From Oscheius onirici (lineage: Eukaryota > Nematoda > Chromadorea > Rhabditida > Rhabditidae), in NCBI GenBank assembly GCA_932521025.1, contig OW051473.1, forward strand, positions 11,470,001-11,534,000: 64,000 nt of DNA, in the 5' to 3' direction. The first letter of the stretch is position 1. Each line of letters begins with the position of its first letter. Shown in pieces: positions 45,777-55,275 of this stretch. The notes beneath the pieces were generated by a model. That model was not told the origin of the DNA and searched no databases. It saw only the letters and a list, made by a program, of their open reading frames with translations. The position numbers and the translations under genes are program-made.

Positions 45777-46339
45777 GACAATGTACTGATTGTACCTATA
45801 CTATTTGCTGTACATAAAGATGAATCACAATCGAATGCGATTGCCAACGTTTGTTGTTTTTGCCCGTAGTCTAGGGATTTACCCAATAGGCATGCGCAAA
45901 TTATGTCGAGACCTAGAAAAGGCAACTTCATGAAACTGGGTCTCATTGACAATTGTGATAACTTTTTCTATCTACTTCCCTCTTGACAAAAAAATAATTT
46001 ACATGATAATTCACAGTAATATCGGCTTTTCATATGTCTACTTTGAGCCAGAAAAGCAGACCCTAACGATCTATCCACGCGACGCTAGACCAAAGCTAAT
46101 AAAAAAGTTTGGGGTTTAATCGAACCCGGGTGTCTCGGCATTCAAACCCTTACGCGTTAGCGTGACAAAAGGCCAGCCACAGACAGACACCGTTGCGCTT
46201 TAGTATTTTAGAGAACTAAGGTATTTTGTGTAAATAAAAATGATTCACTCGTGGTAAAATCTTCAAGGGCGAACAATTATTAATTGTCATTATTCATTCA
46301 ACAGCAACAGCGAAACTTTGAAATTTGAAATGAGAGCAC
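45777..46339. other. Intergenic with a tRNA-like repeat
   Basis: Separates the srsx-like gene from the damaged paralogue. No exon is seen. It holds a minus-strand tRNA-derived sequence at 46111-46185. Confidence 0.5.
46111..46185 (-). repeat. tRNA-derived repeat
   Basis: The minus strand carries the B-box-like ACCCGGGTTCGATT and an upstream TGGCTGGCC region, with a CTAACGCGTAAGG anticodon-like middle. Next to it is ACAGACAGACACCGTTGCGC, similar to a motif beside the GACA/GACG tract at 48.2 kb. The fold is incomplete, so this is a relic and not a working tRNA. Confidence 0.45.
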
Positions 46340-47762
46340 GACGGAAGAATTTTTGAATATCGTCAAAAAGCGAGCTGGCTATATTCATCATGTGCCGGAA
46401 CCCGTTGACCGGGCCTTTTTTACAGACAAGGACTGGCTTGCGATCTACTCCTTTATTTTTCCTTTGGAGTCCAACATTTAAAAATTCAGATGAACAAGCG
46501 AAGTTTTTGCCGCTTGTTCCGACTGTGCAAGTCTGCTAATGAACTGTTGAACCTGTTAAAGTTCAGAGTTTCAATCAGCGAAAAAAACTTTACGAAAAAC
46601 AAATCTGGGTCGATCACAGGTGAGTCAGCAATCGGTAATGAGTATATTTCAAGTTTTAGGAGACATCTTCTTATAACTGTGCTTGTTTCGTTCAAACATG
46701 CCTGCTACGTTCGAGGATCCTTCCTCGATTGTGCCGTTTTCTTTTCCATCGATCCTCAAGTATGGAAGTCTACCTTGTCCAAACATCTTCGATCAGATGA
46801 AGCGGCCGAGTTCGAACTTAACAATTCAAGTCTACCACGGTGTTCTGTTTGAACCCAAATCATGGATGAAGATGCCTGCAAAAAACCATCTTCTCGGACA
46901 CATCAGATTCTGCTCTGGAAAACTGGAAACGTGTCAAGAACCTGGTAAGTGCTTCCTTTTAATTTTTGTAGTAAATATGGCATTATACAATAGTTTACAA
47001 CAAATCTTCCAGATGGCCAAAGAGATTAGTTTTTTGAGCTGGTGGATATTATTCCGTTACAAGAGGTACTCGATTCGGCTGAAAAGCTCGTAATGAAAAA
47101 CATACCAAACAACGGAATCACTCGCATAATCCAGGTAAATTTAATATGCCGTCTTTTTAGTATAAGTATAGGAATGGCGTTCAGTGGAGTGGCATCACAG
47201 AGCCAGATTCATTTCTGTTGACAATCCGGAGAGTAGCTGGAGCAGAACCGTCCCCGGATGTTTCCACTACCTGTTCAAAAGGAAAAACTATCAGTGCACA
47301 TGGACGTTTGTCCCTTCTCCGGATAGCTCTTCATTCATGTTGATGACGGTCTGGTGTAATGGCTTTGCTGACGATGTGCTCACAATTTTCCTGAACATTC
47401 GAAGTATGGAGGATTTCATTGTCACCGAAGCATGGAAACAGCTAGTATTTGGCGAGTATCCACTCGACTTATCTTCCTACGGAGGAGACCACGACGCTGT
47501 TGTGGACCCAATGGTGCTCTGCACCCTTTTGAATACTTATGCTGGAAAAAATTTGGATGTTGATGCTATGCACAAGGAGGCCGAAGACGACATGGGTGGA
47601 GATTCGGATGGTGATGATTTGAGCAATGTGGCTCCAGACGATGATAAAGAAGATTTGGATGTGGTTGTAGACAACAGCGGTGAAAATTTAGAAGGTATGT
47701 CCAGAGACGAAGACGACGACCCCATGAAAGAGGATAATGAAGATACAGATGCCATCGAATAG
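46340..47762 (+). pseudogene. Damaged paralogue of the gene at 53.6-54.9 kb, with acidic C-terminal tail
   Basis: Matches the gene at 53555-54860 exon for exon: degraded exon 1 (46340-46480), then 46490-46619, 46660-46944, 47013-47134 and 47172-47762. Shared phrases include SFCRLFRLCKSANELLN, DPSSIVPFSF, LENWKRVKNL, WTFVPSPDSSSFML and GDHDAVVDP. Damage: exon 1 has no start codon, its donor GT is AT, exon 3 has an in-frame TAA at 46674, an A6 run near 46882 shifts the frame by one, and a T6 run near 47031 shifts it again. The last exon is a clean 197-codon frame and adds an Asp/Glu-rich tail of about 75 residues that the paralogue lacks. It may be a pseudogene, a gene now started at an internal ATG, or partly sequencing error at homopolymers. 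The stop and lost donor are not homopolymer errors. Confidence 0.6.
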
Positions 47763-48188
47763 AATGATTTAATCTCAGATTCAAACTTATATTTTTATTG
47801 TCAGAAAGTAAAGTAGTACATATTTTGGTTTTTAAACAATTTTTTGTTTTTAGTGGAAAACAGGCAAAGTGCTAAAAACTTGAATAAATGTCACTTTTGG
47901 GGTTGGCGCTCACTAAGACGTACCAGAAAGTCTTTTTTGAAATTTTTAAAGAACATTTTCAGCTAAGCGATGTCCAGTTTGAAATAGGACCAGCCGTCTA
48001 CGACGGCTTTCGCCGCCCTTGCTCACGTAACAACGGTTGTCCATGTTTTGATTACCAAACACCATTGCGCTATAGATAGTTCCCCCAGGTGCGTTCCCAT
48101 CAAAATAAAACCATCTCGGTCGATAAAAGATTAACATGACAAAAGTTGACATGTTACGCTAGTCTCGACAACTGTGCGGACACCACTA

Positions 48189-48214
48189 CAGACAGACAGA
48201 CGGACGGACGGACA
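48189..48214 (+). repeat. GACA/GACG microsatellite
   Basis: A run of GACAGACAGACGGACGGACG units. The following CACCATTGCATTTTAG resembles sequence at 46.19 kb, suggesting the end of a dispersed repeat. Confidence 0.7.
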
Positions 48215-48912
48215 CCATTGCATTTTAGTAAAGAAAGATGTCCATATCTCGAATATTGAATTGAACGCCTGGAAACCGATGGGAGTTGGTCCGAGAATAT
48301 GAGGCAAGAACTGAGAGACCGTGTGGCAATGCGTTCTCTTCCGTTGCCACAGCCGTTTGACGTCACTTTCTTCGAGGTCCAACGATTGGATTGCCACCTT
48401 TTCCAAGATCGGGTTGCACTGCAAAGCTTTGGTTGATCATTCAGGCTCTGCAAGGATAGGAACACGATCATGACCAACAATCAGCTCCGTTTCAATGTCA
48501 GGATTCGTGACAGAAAGCTTCTACACGAATCGTCGGTGTTAAATGTGGAAGGTACGAGGGAGAATGGTAGCTATCTAGAATAGCATATCGGGGATTCATA
48601 ATCATTTTCGGTTTCAATTTCACGAGGAATCTTGTTTTTCACCAGTTTTATTCCTATTCCTGCTGCTCCGGAGATCTTGACCAACTTATTTACCTCGAAA
48701 CTTTCTGTAACATGCTATTTGAGGTGATTCGGTAACGTGGTTCGCTTGTTGGTCAATAAATTTGGGTTTGGTAAGATTTCTTTTCATGAGTTTGTTCTTT
48801 GACAGCAACTACAAAATGTTAAGCTTACCAGCTAACTTTGTATATTGTCTCTGCCGCTCTTTTTGTTTTATTCCAAACAGTGAAGTGGACAGTTTCGAGG
48901 GGGCAGGTTGCG

Positions 48913-48954
48913 TTATCCCCCCCCGTGGCCATTCAGCGCGGGGGGGGGGGATAA
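48913..48954. repeat. C-run/G-run hairpin
   Basis: TTATCCCCCCCC at 48913-48924 pairs with GGGGGGGGATAA at 48943-48954 over an 18-base loop. The G run is 11 bases long. It could form a stable hairpin or a quadruplex. Confidence 0.75.
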
Positions 48955-49119
48955 AGTATACCATAGGTTTTTCACTTCAAATCGCTCCGTAAAGAAGGTC
49001 AAATGATAAATAAAGTGTAAGTAAACTATTATTATCCTTTTCCACTATTTATCTAAGGTTTGAGCGCTTACCCAGCTTGTTTAGAGTCAGTTTGACCTTT
49101 TGAGTCATTTTCAGTTTTT

Positions 49120-49329
49120 CGACTACTAGAACTCATTTTCAAGCTTCGCGACTCATTGGCACCTGGAAAGTAAATAAAAACTATGTCCCTTTTTGGAAAA
49201 CCAGTTGGCCTAGTTTTCCAACATGAAGAAAAGGATATCCAGCTTTGTGATGTTTTGCAAAGTTGTAGCTTTTGATCCTCTACAAGATTGTAGAACATCG
49301 CGAAGCTTAAAAATGAGTTCTAGTATTCG
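49120..49329. repeat. Inverted repeat with ~32-bp arms
   Basis: Arms at 49120-49151 and 49298-49329 are near-perfect reverse complements centred on CTAGAACTCATTT and AAGCTTCGCGA. Inside are smaller palindromes (TCTACAAGATTGTAGA). It may be a MITE or a duplicated inverted fragment. Confidence 0.55.
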
Positions 49330-49400
49330 AGGTTCTAGTAGTCTTCAGACGATACATTCTCCAATAATCAGACTCGATTCTTATCAGGAACCTTGTCTGC

Positions 49401-50322
49401 CTATTTTGCGTAGTTTTTGACAGGGAAGCGACAGTTCTTCTTCAAGTAGGGCTCCACTTGACACTTGGCCAAAACGATGTATTGTACTTTGTCTTTTCCT
49501 TCCAGAAGAGGGTCCTCTGGATAGGAAAGAACTGGATAACTAACAGTTTCAGGCATAGGACTAGGCTGAGCCATTTTCTTCTGCCTGATGGTCTTCTGGG
49601 AAGAAAAAGGCTGAGGAACTGATGAGAACTGAAAGTAGAAGGTGGTGGAACAAAAGGACAGAGGGTCAGAGATACAGAGAGACGAACAGTTAGGGAGACG
49701 GTTCATTACCTCGGTCATGAAATCAATTTTCCAGAAGAGTCTTTCATCGGATTTTACCAGACCAAATGAAACTTTCCACCAACATTTTGCAATGTCAGCA
49801 TAGGTCATTGGATTAGCACGGAGTAAACGTTTCAGCTGTGTTGAAGTGACTGTGAGCTTAAACGTTCAGGATAAAAAAACCGTTAAAACTATGCAAACCT
49901 TTCCAAAGAACTCATCTCTCCATTGGAATTCACTCTCCATTTCCTCAGGAAACGGTACTCGAAGTATAACTTTAGCTTCGGTTTCTCCCGTACCCAGCCT
50001 TGATGATTGAAAAACAAACTTTTTTTGAACTTCCCGGTACTGTACGGCAACTTTCTGTCCTTTTAGTATCTGTGTCTTGAAGGAATAGACATGCTGCAAA
50101 ACAATATGTGTTCTTTCCCCCAATACAGTTGATAAAAAATTATATTTTTCAATGAGCCCCTCTTTTTTGTACACTGTTGGCTACTTTTAATAGTTTTTCC
50201 TTAGTTCCAAACTCTAGCACAAATGTGTAACAATGACTTGTTTTGCACCAAAAAGGAGAGTAATCTGATTTTTTACAGTGACCCACCTCAATTTCCTGGC
50301 TCCAAAGCTCCGGCTCATCCAT
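49401..50322 (-). CDS. Unrecognised 4-exon gene
   Basis: Exons: 50322-50287, 50093-49899, 49856-49710 and 49628-49401; about 201 residues, all phase 0. The start chosen is MDEPELWSQEIE. The frame is open upstream to an acceptor at GGGACTTCAG, so a further exon may precede it. The peptide is soluble, mixed charge and tryptophan-containing: VYSFKTQILKGQKVAVQYRE, AKVILRVPFPEEMESEFQWRD, YADIAKCWWKVSFGLV and, at the end, LKKNCRFPVKNYAK. No signal peptide or membrane segment is visible. The 81-nt last intron is in frame and stop-free, so a form retaining it is possible. It lies between the two paralogues of another unrecognised family, on the opposite strand. I do not recognise it and assign no function. 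Confidence 0.6.
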
Positions 50323-51619
50323 GGTAAAATGTGGTTTGCATTGCTCGTCAACGAAGAGATACTCCTGAAGTCCCTTTTGGTTACGTTAATTTCGAGCTGA
50401 AATTTGCTGGGTTTTGCTGCTTATTATTTTGATATCTTTATCGGAGTTCTAATAAAATGTTTGATTGTCCAAAATATACAAGATACAGAAAACAATCGCG
50501 CTGTAATTGAGAATAACAAAAAAGTTTATCAATACTCTATCCTCCTCAACAGTTGTTTTCCACTTTCCGGCAAGACTCGCAGCAAAAATAAAGAGTGTTG
50601 AAATATAAGAGTAGGCAGTGAAACACAACCGAAGTTTTTGTAGAGTAAAAAACTTGAACTGAACATTGGTAAGCTTTAACGGTTATCGATTTTCTAAAGC
50701 AATCTTGTTTCGCTTCGAACTGGAAGCTGAGCAATAAAAAATTAAGCTGCTTTTCGAACGGTCGCGTTAGGATTGCGATAAATAAATTCGGGTGTGCATT
50801 CTACTATGAAGAGCAGAGAAATACTCGGAGGGCCTAAAATTCGAGTTTGTTAAGAGTTTCTTTTGATTAAGGGGTTGCATTTTGTACAGAACAGATCTTG
50901 AGGTTGTCATTATTTGTACCCGAATTGGCTTAAAATTTTTTCGATAGTCTTGTCACAGAATTTAATCTAGAGCGAAGGCTATCAGGTACGGTAAGCAAAG
51001 TCCCTGTGGTCAATGGTTAAGGAGGGGGGAACTACGTTACCGTAAATATGTTTCAAAAGTTCTGGGCTCTTCCCCACGGCTCTGGTTCCCAGTTCTTGAG
51101 TGTTCTTTGACAAATATTAAACCAGATAAACAAACGTAACCCAAGATACTTCGCCTGTAAGGCGAGGCGAAAGGTCAAACCACCAATCGACTATAATCTC
51201 ACAATTTCAGATCTCTTTGTTTACGGATGGCGTATCCTCTCTTCGGTCTCCGCTTCCACACTTTGTTCCGTTTTTTTGCTGTTAAAAAACCGTCTATTCG
51301 GTCTTCACGGTGGTTCACCTAACCGAGATCTTCCGAAGAGAGGGAAGATCTTAGAGAGAAGATGAGCGTATTGAATGATCAGGATTGCTCAAGGTAGGGA
51401 ACAGGCTAATCTGGCGAAAGATGCCAGGGTAGACTACCTTCGTGTACTATCACCCGCGATCGAACTTGTGCTCACTTTCTTCATAGACTGTCATCCTATC
51501 CAATTGACTATCCTAGCCTCCCTTATACTATTGATCATCCATTCTCCATAGGGGGCTGGTTCCTGACAAATGACCTGTTCGTGTTGTGATATTGGCAGTC
51601 GCCTGCCGTCTCAAATCTC
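50323..51619. other. Intergenic
   Basis: Divergent between a minus-strand gene and a small plus-strand gene, so it probably contains both promoters. It holds one tRNA-like repeat at 51.46 kb. No other feature recognised. Confidence 0.45.
51455..51521 (-). repeat. tRNA-derived repeat (SINE-like head)
   Basis: The minus strand reads GGATAGTCAATTGGATAGG (A box) and later CACAAGTTCGATCGC (B box). The same arrangement occurs at 55213-55275 with close sequence (GACTGTCAT on the plus strand in both). Confidence 0.6.
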
Positions 51620-52027
51620 ATGCGGTGTCTTTTTCTGTTCGTATTCTACTTTTCGTCAGTCTACTCCCAAAATGCTGCAGACCTTGAGTTTTCGCCTTTT
51701 GTTTTCAAGCATGTCGAGATCCCTTTCAAAAGTGTAAGTTTTTTCTTCTCGAAAAAGACATAAATGTAGTCAAATTATGCTCGTGACTGGCTTGGATCAG
51801 ACGTTGCTTTAGTTCAACATCCTCTACTAGGTAAGAGTTTCATTTCCATGTGCAACGTTTTCCTAGCACCTGCCAAACCGATAAAACCAGGCAATCCAGT
51901 TGCTCTTCCGACAATCGCCCCACTAGTTGTTTCCTGGAAACATTTAGACGACACTCACGTAAACGACGAAATCGGATGGAATTTCGAAAAAAGAGTAGAC
52001 TCGAAAGTCTGGTGGCCGAACAAATAA
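51620..52027 (+). CDS. Small putative secreted protein
   Basis: Three exons: 51620-51733, 51770-51830 and 51867-52027, 111 residues, in phase throughout. The first ends at GTAAGT; the acceptors are ATGTAG and TCCTAG. The N-terminus MRCLFLFVFYFSSVYSQ is a good signal peptide with likely cleavage near residue 16-17. The mature part has PFVFKHVEIPFK, a proline-rich middle (APAKPIKPGNPVALPTIAP) and an aromatic end (SKVWWPNK). One EKR dibasic site lies near the C-terminus, and there are no cysteines after the signal. Each exon is short, so the gene is easily missed. It could be a nematode-specific secreted protein or a peptide precursor. I do not recognise the family. Confidence 0.6.
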
Positions 52028-53554
52028 ATCTAACCTTGGGTGGTAAGATATTTTCGTGTGAACATAATGTCAAAATGCCGAAGAATCGCCTATCTCTTTT
52101 TCACTTCCACTTGAGACATCTGCAGTTGTCAGGGACAATATCAATAGTTCTTTCGAAAAGCCCAGTGTCCTTTAAGTTTCGTTTTTTTCAAAGCTAGGAT
52201 TGAGGTCGATCCCGACCAGCGTCGTTGAGTATCAGGAGCTAAGCAACTGCAGTGTTACCTTGACCCGAACACTGTTTTCTTGTAACCCAGAAGGTCATCT
52301 TCCCAGTTCTCCAAAAAGATAGAGCACCAAAGGATTTCTGTGGCATATTCAGTCAGACCGGCACCATTTACTACAACCTTTCTGAACATCAGACAGCTGG
52401 AATATGCATGAGCTCAAAGCTAGAAAAATGAGTTTTCTTCAAACCTCTGCTCTAAAGTTCTGAAGAACTAAAGTAAAGGGTATTCTAAAGGTGCTTCTTC
52501 AATTCAAATATTTTTTGAACTCTGGCTATTATTTCTTCTGACCTTCATTGTTACTGTAATGTCAAGAATATAAATAAACAAGGTTGGCAACGCCCTTCCA
52601 GGGCTAAACTAAAAATTCCTGGCTTCGCTCTGTCACGGACCCCTAGTCGTGGTTTCTCTTTTCCTCCTTTGTTACTCTGCCTCCTCCAGTCACTCTCCCT
52701 GACACTCCAAAGAAACTCCTGAAATTATATTTTTAAACACATCCCCTCCTTATTCTAATTTCAAAATGTAGGACCTGAACGGAGTCCGTTCCACTTTAGC
52801 GAGTCTCAATCCTACTGTATCTTCCCTTCTCCCCTTTTCACTCCGTTCCAGTCACCCAGACTCAAAAGAAACTATCAAAGTCATAAGAACTCTTTACGCA
52901 CTTGCTTTTCCTGTCGCGACTTGTTAAAAACTAATTTGCGCACAACGCTCCCCTCCTTATCCTCAATTAGAGCATCAGACAAACACACAGAGACGTGGGA
53001 GCAATATAAAATAGATGGAACAAGGTTTTACAGGGTTGTACACTAATTAGTTAGATACGTTGCCCGGGTCTGATTTTCTGGCTCAAAGTAGACATTTGAA
53101 AGGCCAATATTACACCTCTCTTTATAAGCTAGCCGCAACCTTGTCCAGAGAACAGCATTCCGCGCGCCCTTGCCGCAATCTTAGTCTTGTGCACCATGAG
53201 ATCCCAGACCCCGATGCTTTTTTCAAACTTTTGAAGTCGTATCAAGACTAGTTGGCTAGTTAATGAAATTGAATATAAAGAATTGTTCAAATTTGAACAT
53301 AAAGAAAGCAAGCAATCAATCTTTGCATTTGAGACATTTATTTTCTATACTCTGAGAACCACCTGCGGCAGCTGCTTAATAGTGGAGACATTCATTCGGC
53401 TTAACTCGCTGCATTTTGCCATAAATCACTATATTTTCAAAATGCATAAAAAAGAGCTAACATATAGTTCCTGTGCTGTCCGTGGGGCTCTCAATTTTTT
53501 CAACGAGTTGCGCAATCTTGCGTACATCCATTGCAATTTCGTAGAAAACACGTT
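52028..53554. other. Intergenic
   Basis: Largely taken up by the Helitron-like copy. The rest shows no exon I can support. A frame upstream of 53555 stays open but lacks a convincing start. Confidence 0.45.
52579..53015 (-). mobile_element. Helitron-like non-autonomous element, copy 2
   Basis: Inverted copy of 22426-22875. On the minus strand it begins ATCTATTTTATATTGCTCCC and ends GGGCGTTGCCAACCTTG followed by T. Both copies share an A before and a T after the element, the Helitron target pattern. Confidence 0.5.
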
Positions 53555-54860
53555 ATGCTTCTTCAACATGCAGAAACAATTGGATACAGAGCAGATCCAA
53601 GAACAGAACCAGGTTCCGACTACCGTTGGTATGACGACATGGTGAAACAGTTTCGCAACGTCGTCGAAAAACGAGCCGCTTATTCACTTCCTTTGCCAGA
53701 GCCTGTTGTTTTGACAAGTTTTGAGGAAAAAGATCTAGTTGCCGTCTTTTCCAAGGTTTTTAGTCCTTTTAAAAAATTTGAGCAATTTCAGATGCATTCG
53801 AGGGCCTTCAGCCGCTCTTTCCGTCTTTGTAAGAGCATCAATCAGCTCTTGAACAAGAAGATAGCTAAGTTCAGCGTTAGTATCCGTGATGGCGATCTTC
53901 GCAAAGTGAAAGACTCTGTGAGTTGAAGTTCAACAAATGACTGTTTGAAATTCAGGAACCTCTAAAGCTAGGTTTTGTGCGCCCAACTTACGATAGGTTT
54001 TCGCAATTTGTTATCGAAATCGTGAATCCGTCCTCCATACTTCCATTTTCGTTTAAACAGCTTCACTTCTACGAGGATCGCATGTTATTGGATCAAATGA
54101 AATGGCCATGCTCTAACTATTTCACTCGTATCCACAACGAAACTCGCTTTAAACTAAAGCCATGGATGACGGACACCGAGATGGGCGAGTCTACAAAATT
54201 TGATTTGAAGAACTGGAACACTGTTAAAAAATTGGTAAGAGTTTCCGGCCTGTTTGCTCGCTTGCTCCGGCATGTTCCATGGCTGTATAGTACAGTAGAA
54301 AAAAATGGATGAATTGCAGAAACTCGAGTCCATACGCTTTGTTTCGAAGTATTCAGTGGCTCCTCTACCTGAAATTCTCAATTCTGCCAAAGGTTTCAGC
54401 TTTTCCAGCCTTTCTGACGACAACATAAAGTGGATAATTAAGGTGAATCGAAAATAGTCTTAATAAAACAAATTTTCAGGAATGGCGTACGAGGGCATGG
54501 GTCTATATAGCTAGCGATATTTATTTGAACGAGTGTATACGATCCATCGTAATAGACTCAATTCTTGAGGACTGTTTCCACCACCATTCTAATGCAAATT
54601 TGTACGGGACCACACTGACATTTGTGCCCGCGTCGCATAGTAACTCCTTCCTAGTTATGATATTCTCAGAGAATTTTGATTTTGATCTGAATCTCAGGTT
54701 CATATTTAATGTCAGAAGTGTAGCTGATTTTATTCACTGCATTCAGTGGAATGAACTGATATCATTTGACTTGATTCCCTTCGATTTCTCTGCATATTTA
54801 GGGGATCATGACGCTGCTCTTGACCCTGAAGCACTTTGCGACCTCTTCGAATCGTATTAA
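53555..54860 (+). CDS. Unrecognised gene, intact paralogue of the damaged copy at 46-48 kb
   Basis: Exons: 53555-53755, 53792-53917, 53956-54234, 54320-54442 and 54480-54860; about 369 residues. The start is MLLQHAETIGYRADP; the later Met in WYDDMVKQFR is an alternative. Readable stretches are KRAAYSLPLPEPVVL, FSRSFRLCKSINQLL, VNPSSILPFSF, DLKNWNTVKKL, EWRTRAWVYIA and GDHDAALDPEALCDLF. Intron 1 is only 36 nt, in frame and stop-free, and the damaged copy has lost its donor, so this stretch may really be translated (381 residues). The N-terminal half loosely recalls F-box proteins, but I cannot align an F-box. No signal peptide or membrane helix is seen. Selection for coding is supported by conserved phrases between the copies across every exon. 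Function unknown. Confidence 0.72.
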
Positions 54861-55212
54861 ACCAATAACTAGTTCAGTTTTGACCAGCTGTCTTTTGTTG
54901 TTGATAAAGATGAATATTTAAAGTTTTGCTTTTGAGCAGAATCTATCTTCGAATTAGACACTGAAGTAAATAAGCATGCAACATTTCATCCTTTACTAAG
55001 GAGTGACTACGTTTGTTTTTAGTTTTCCTCTGTTCTACATGTTTTTGAAAGCACCGGCACCCCTACTAGTGAACAACTGTGGTTTTCGGTTCATATCCGA
55101 AGTCGAGGAGTAGAGGAAGTGATGATGACAGCAGTTGTGGCATCGTAGTTTCTCAAACTGTAGTGCTGGACAAGCTAGACCGAGTAGAGAGAGCAAGGAA
55201 TCTTTTGTATAC

Positions 55213-55275
55213 AGGATTGAACTTGCGATCGCTTTCTTCGTAGACTGTCATCTTATCCACTTGACTATTCGGGCC
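55213..55275 (-). repeat. tRNA-derived repeat (SINE-like head)
   Basis: The minus strand has an A-box-like AATAGTCAAGTGGATAAG and a B-box-like GCAAGTTCAATCC. It is closely similar to 51455-51521, but the flanking bodies differ. Confidence 0.6.

Larger units (their letters stand above)
47763..49400. other. Intergenic with several fold-back sequences
   Basis: No supported exon. It contains a GACA/GACG microsatellite, a C8/G11 hairpin and a 33-bp inverted repeat, listed separately. A minus-strand frame near 48130-48480 gives a plausible-looking peptide but has no splice context. Confidence 0.45.
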
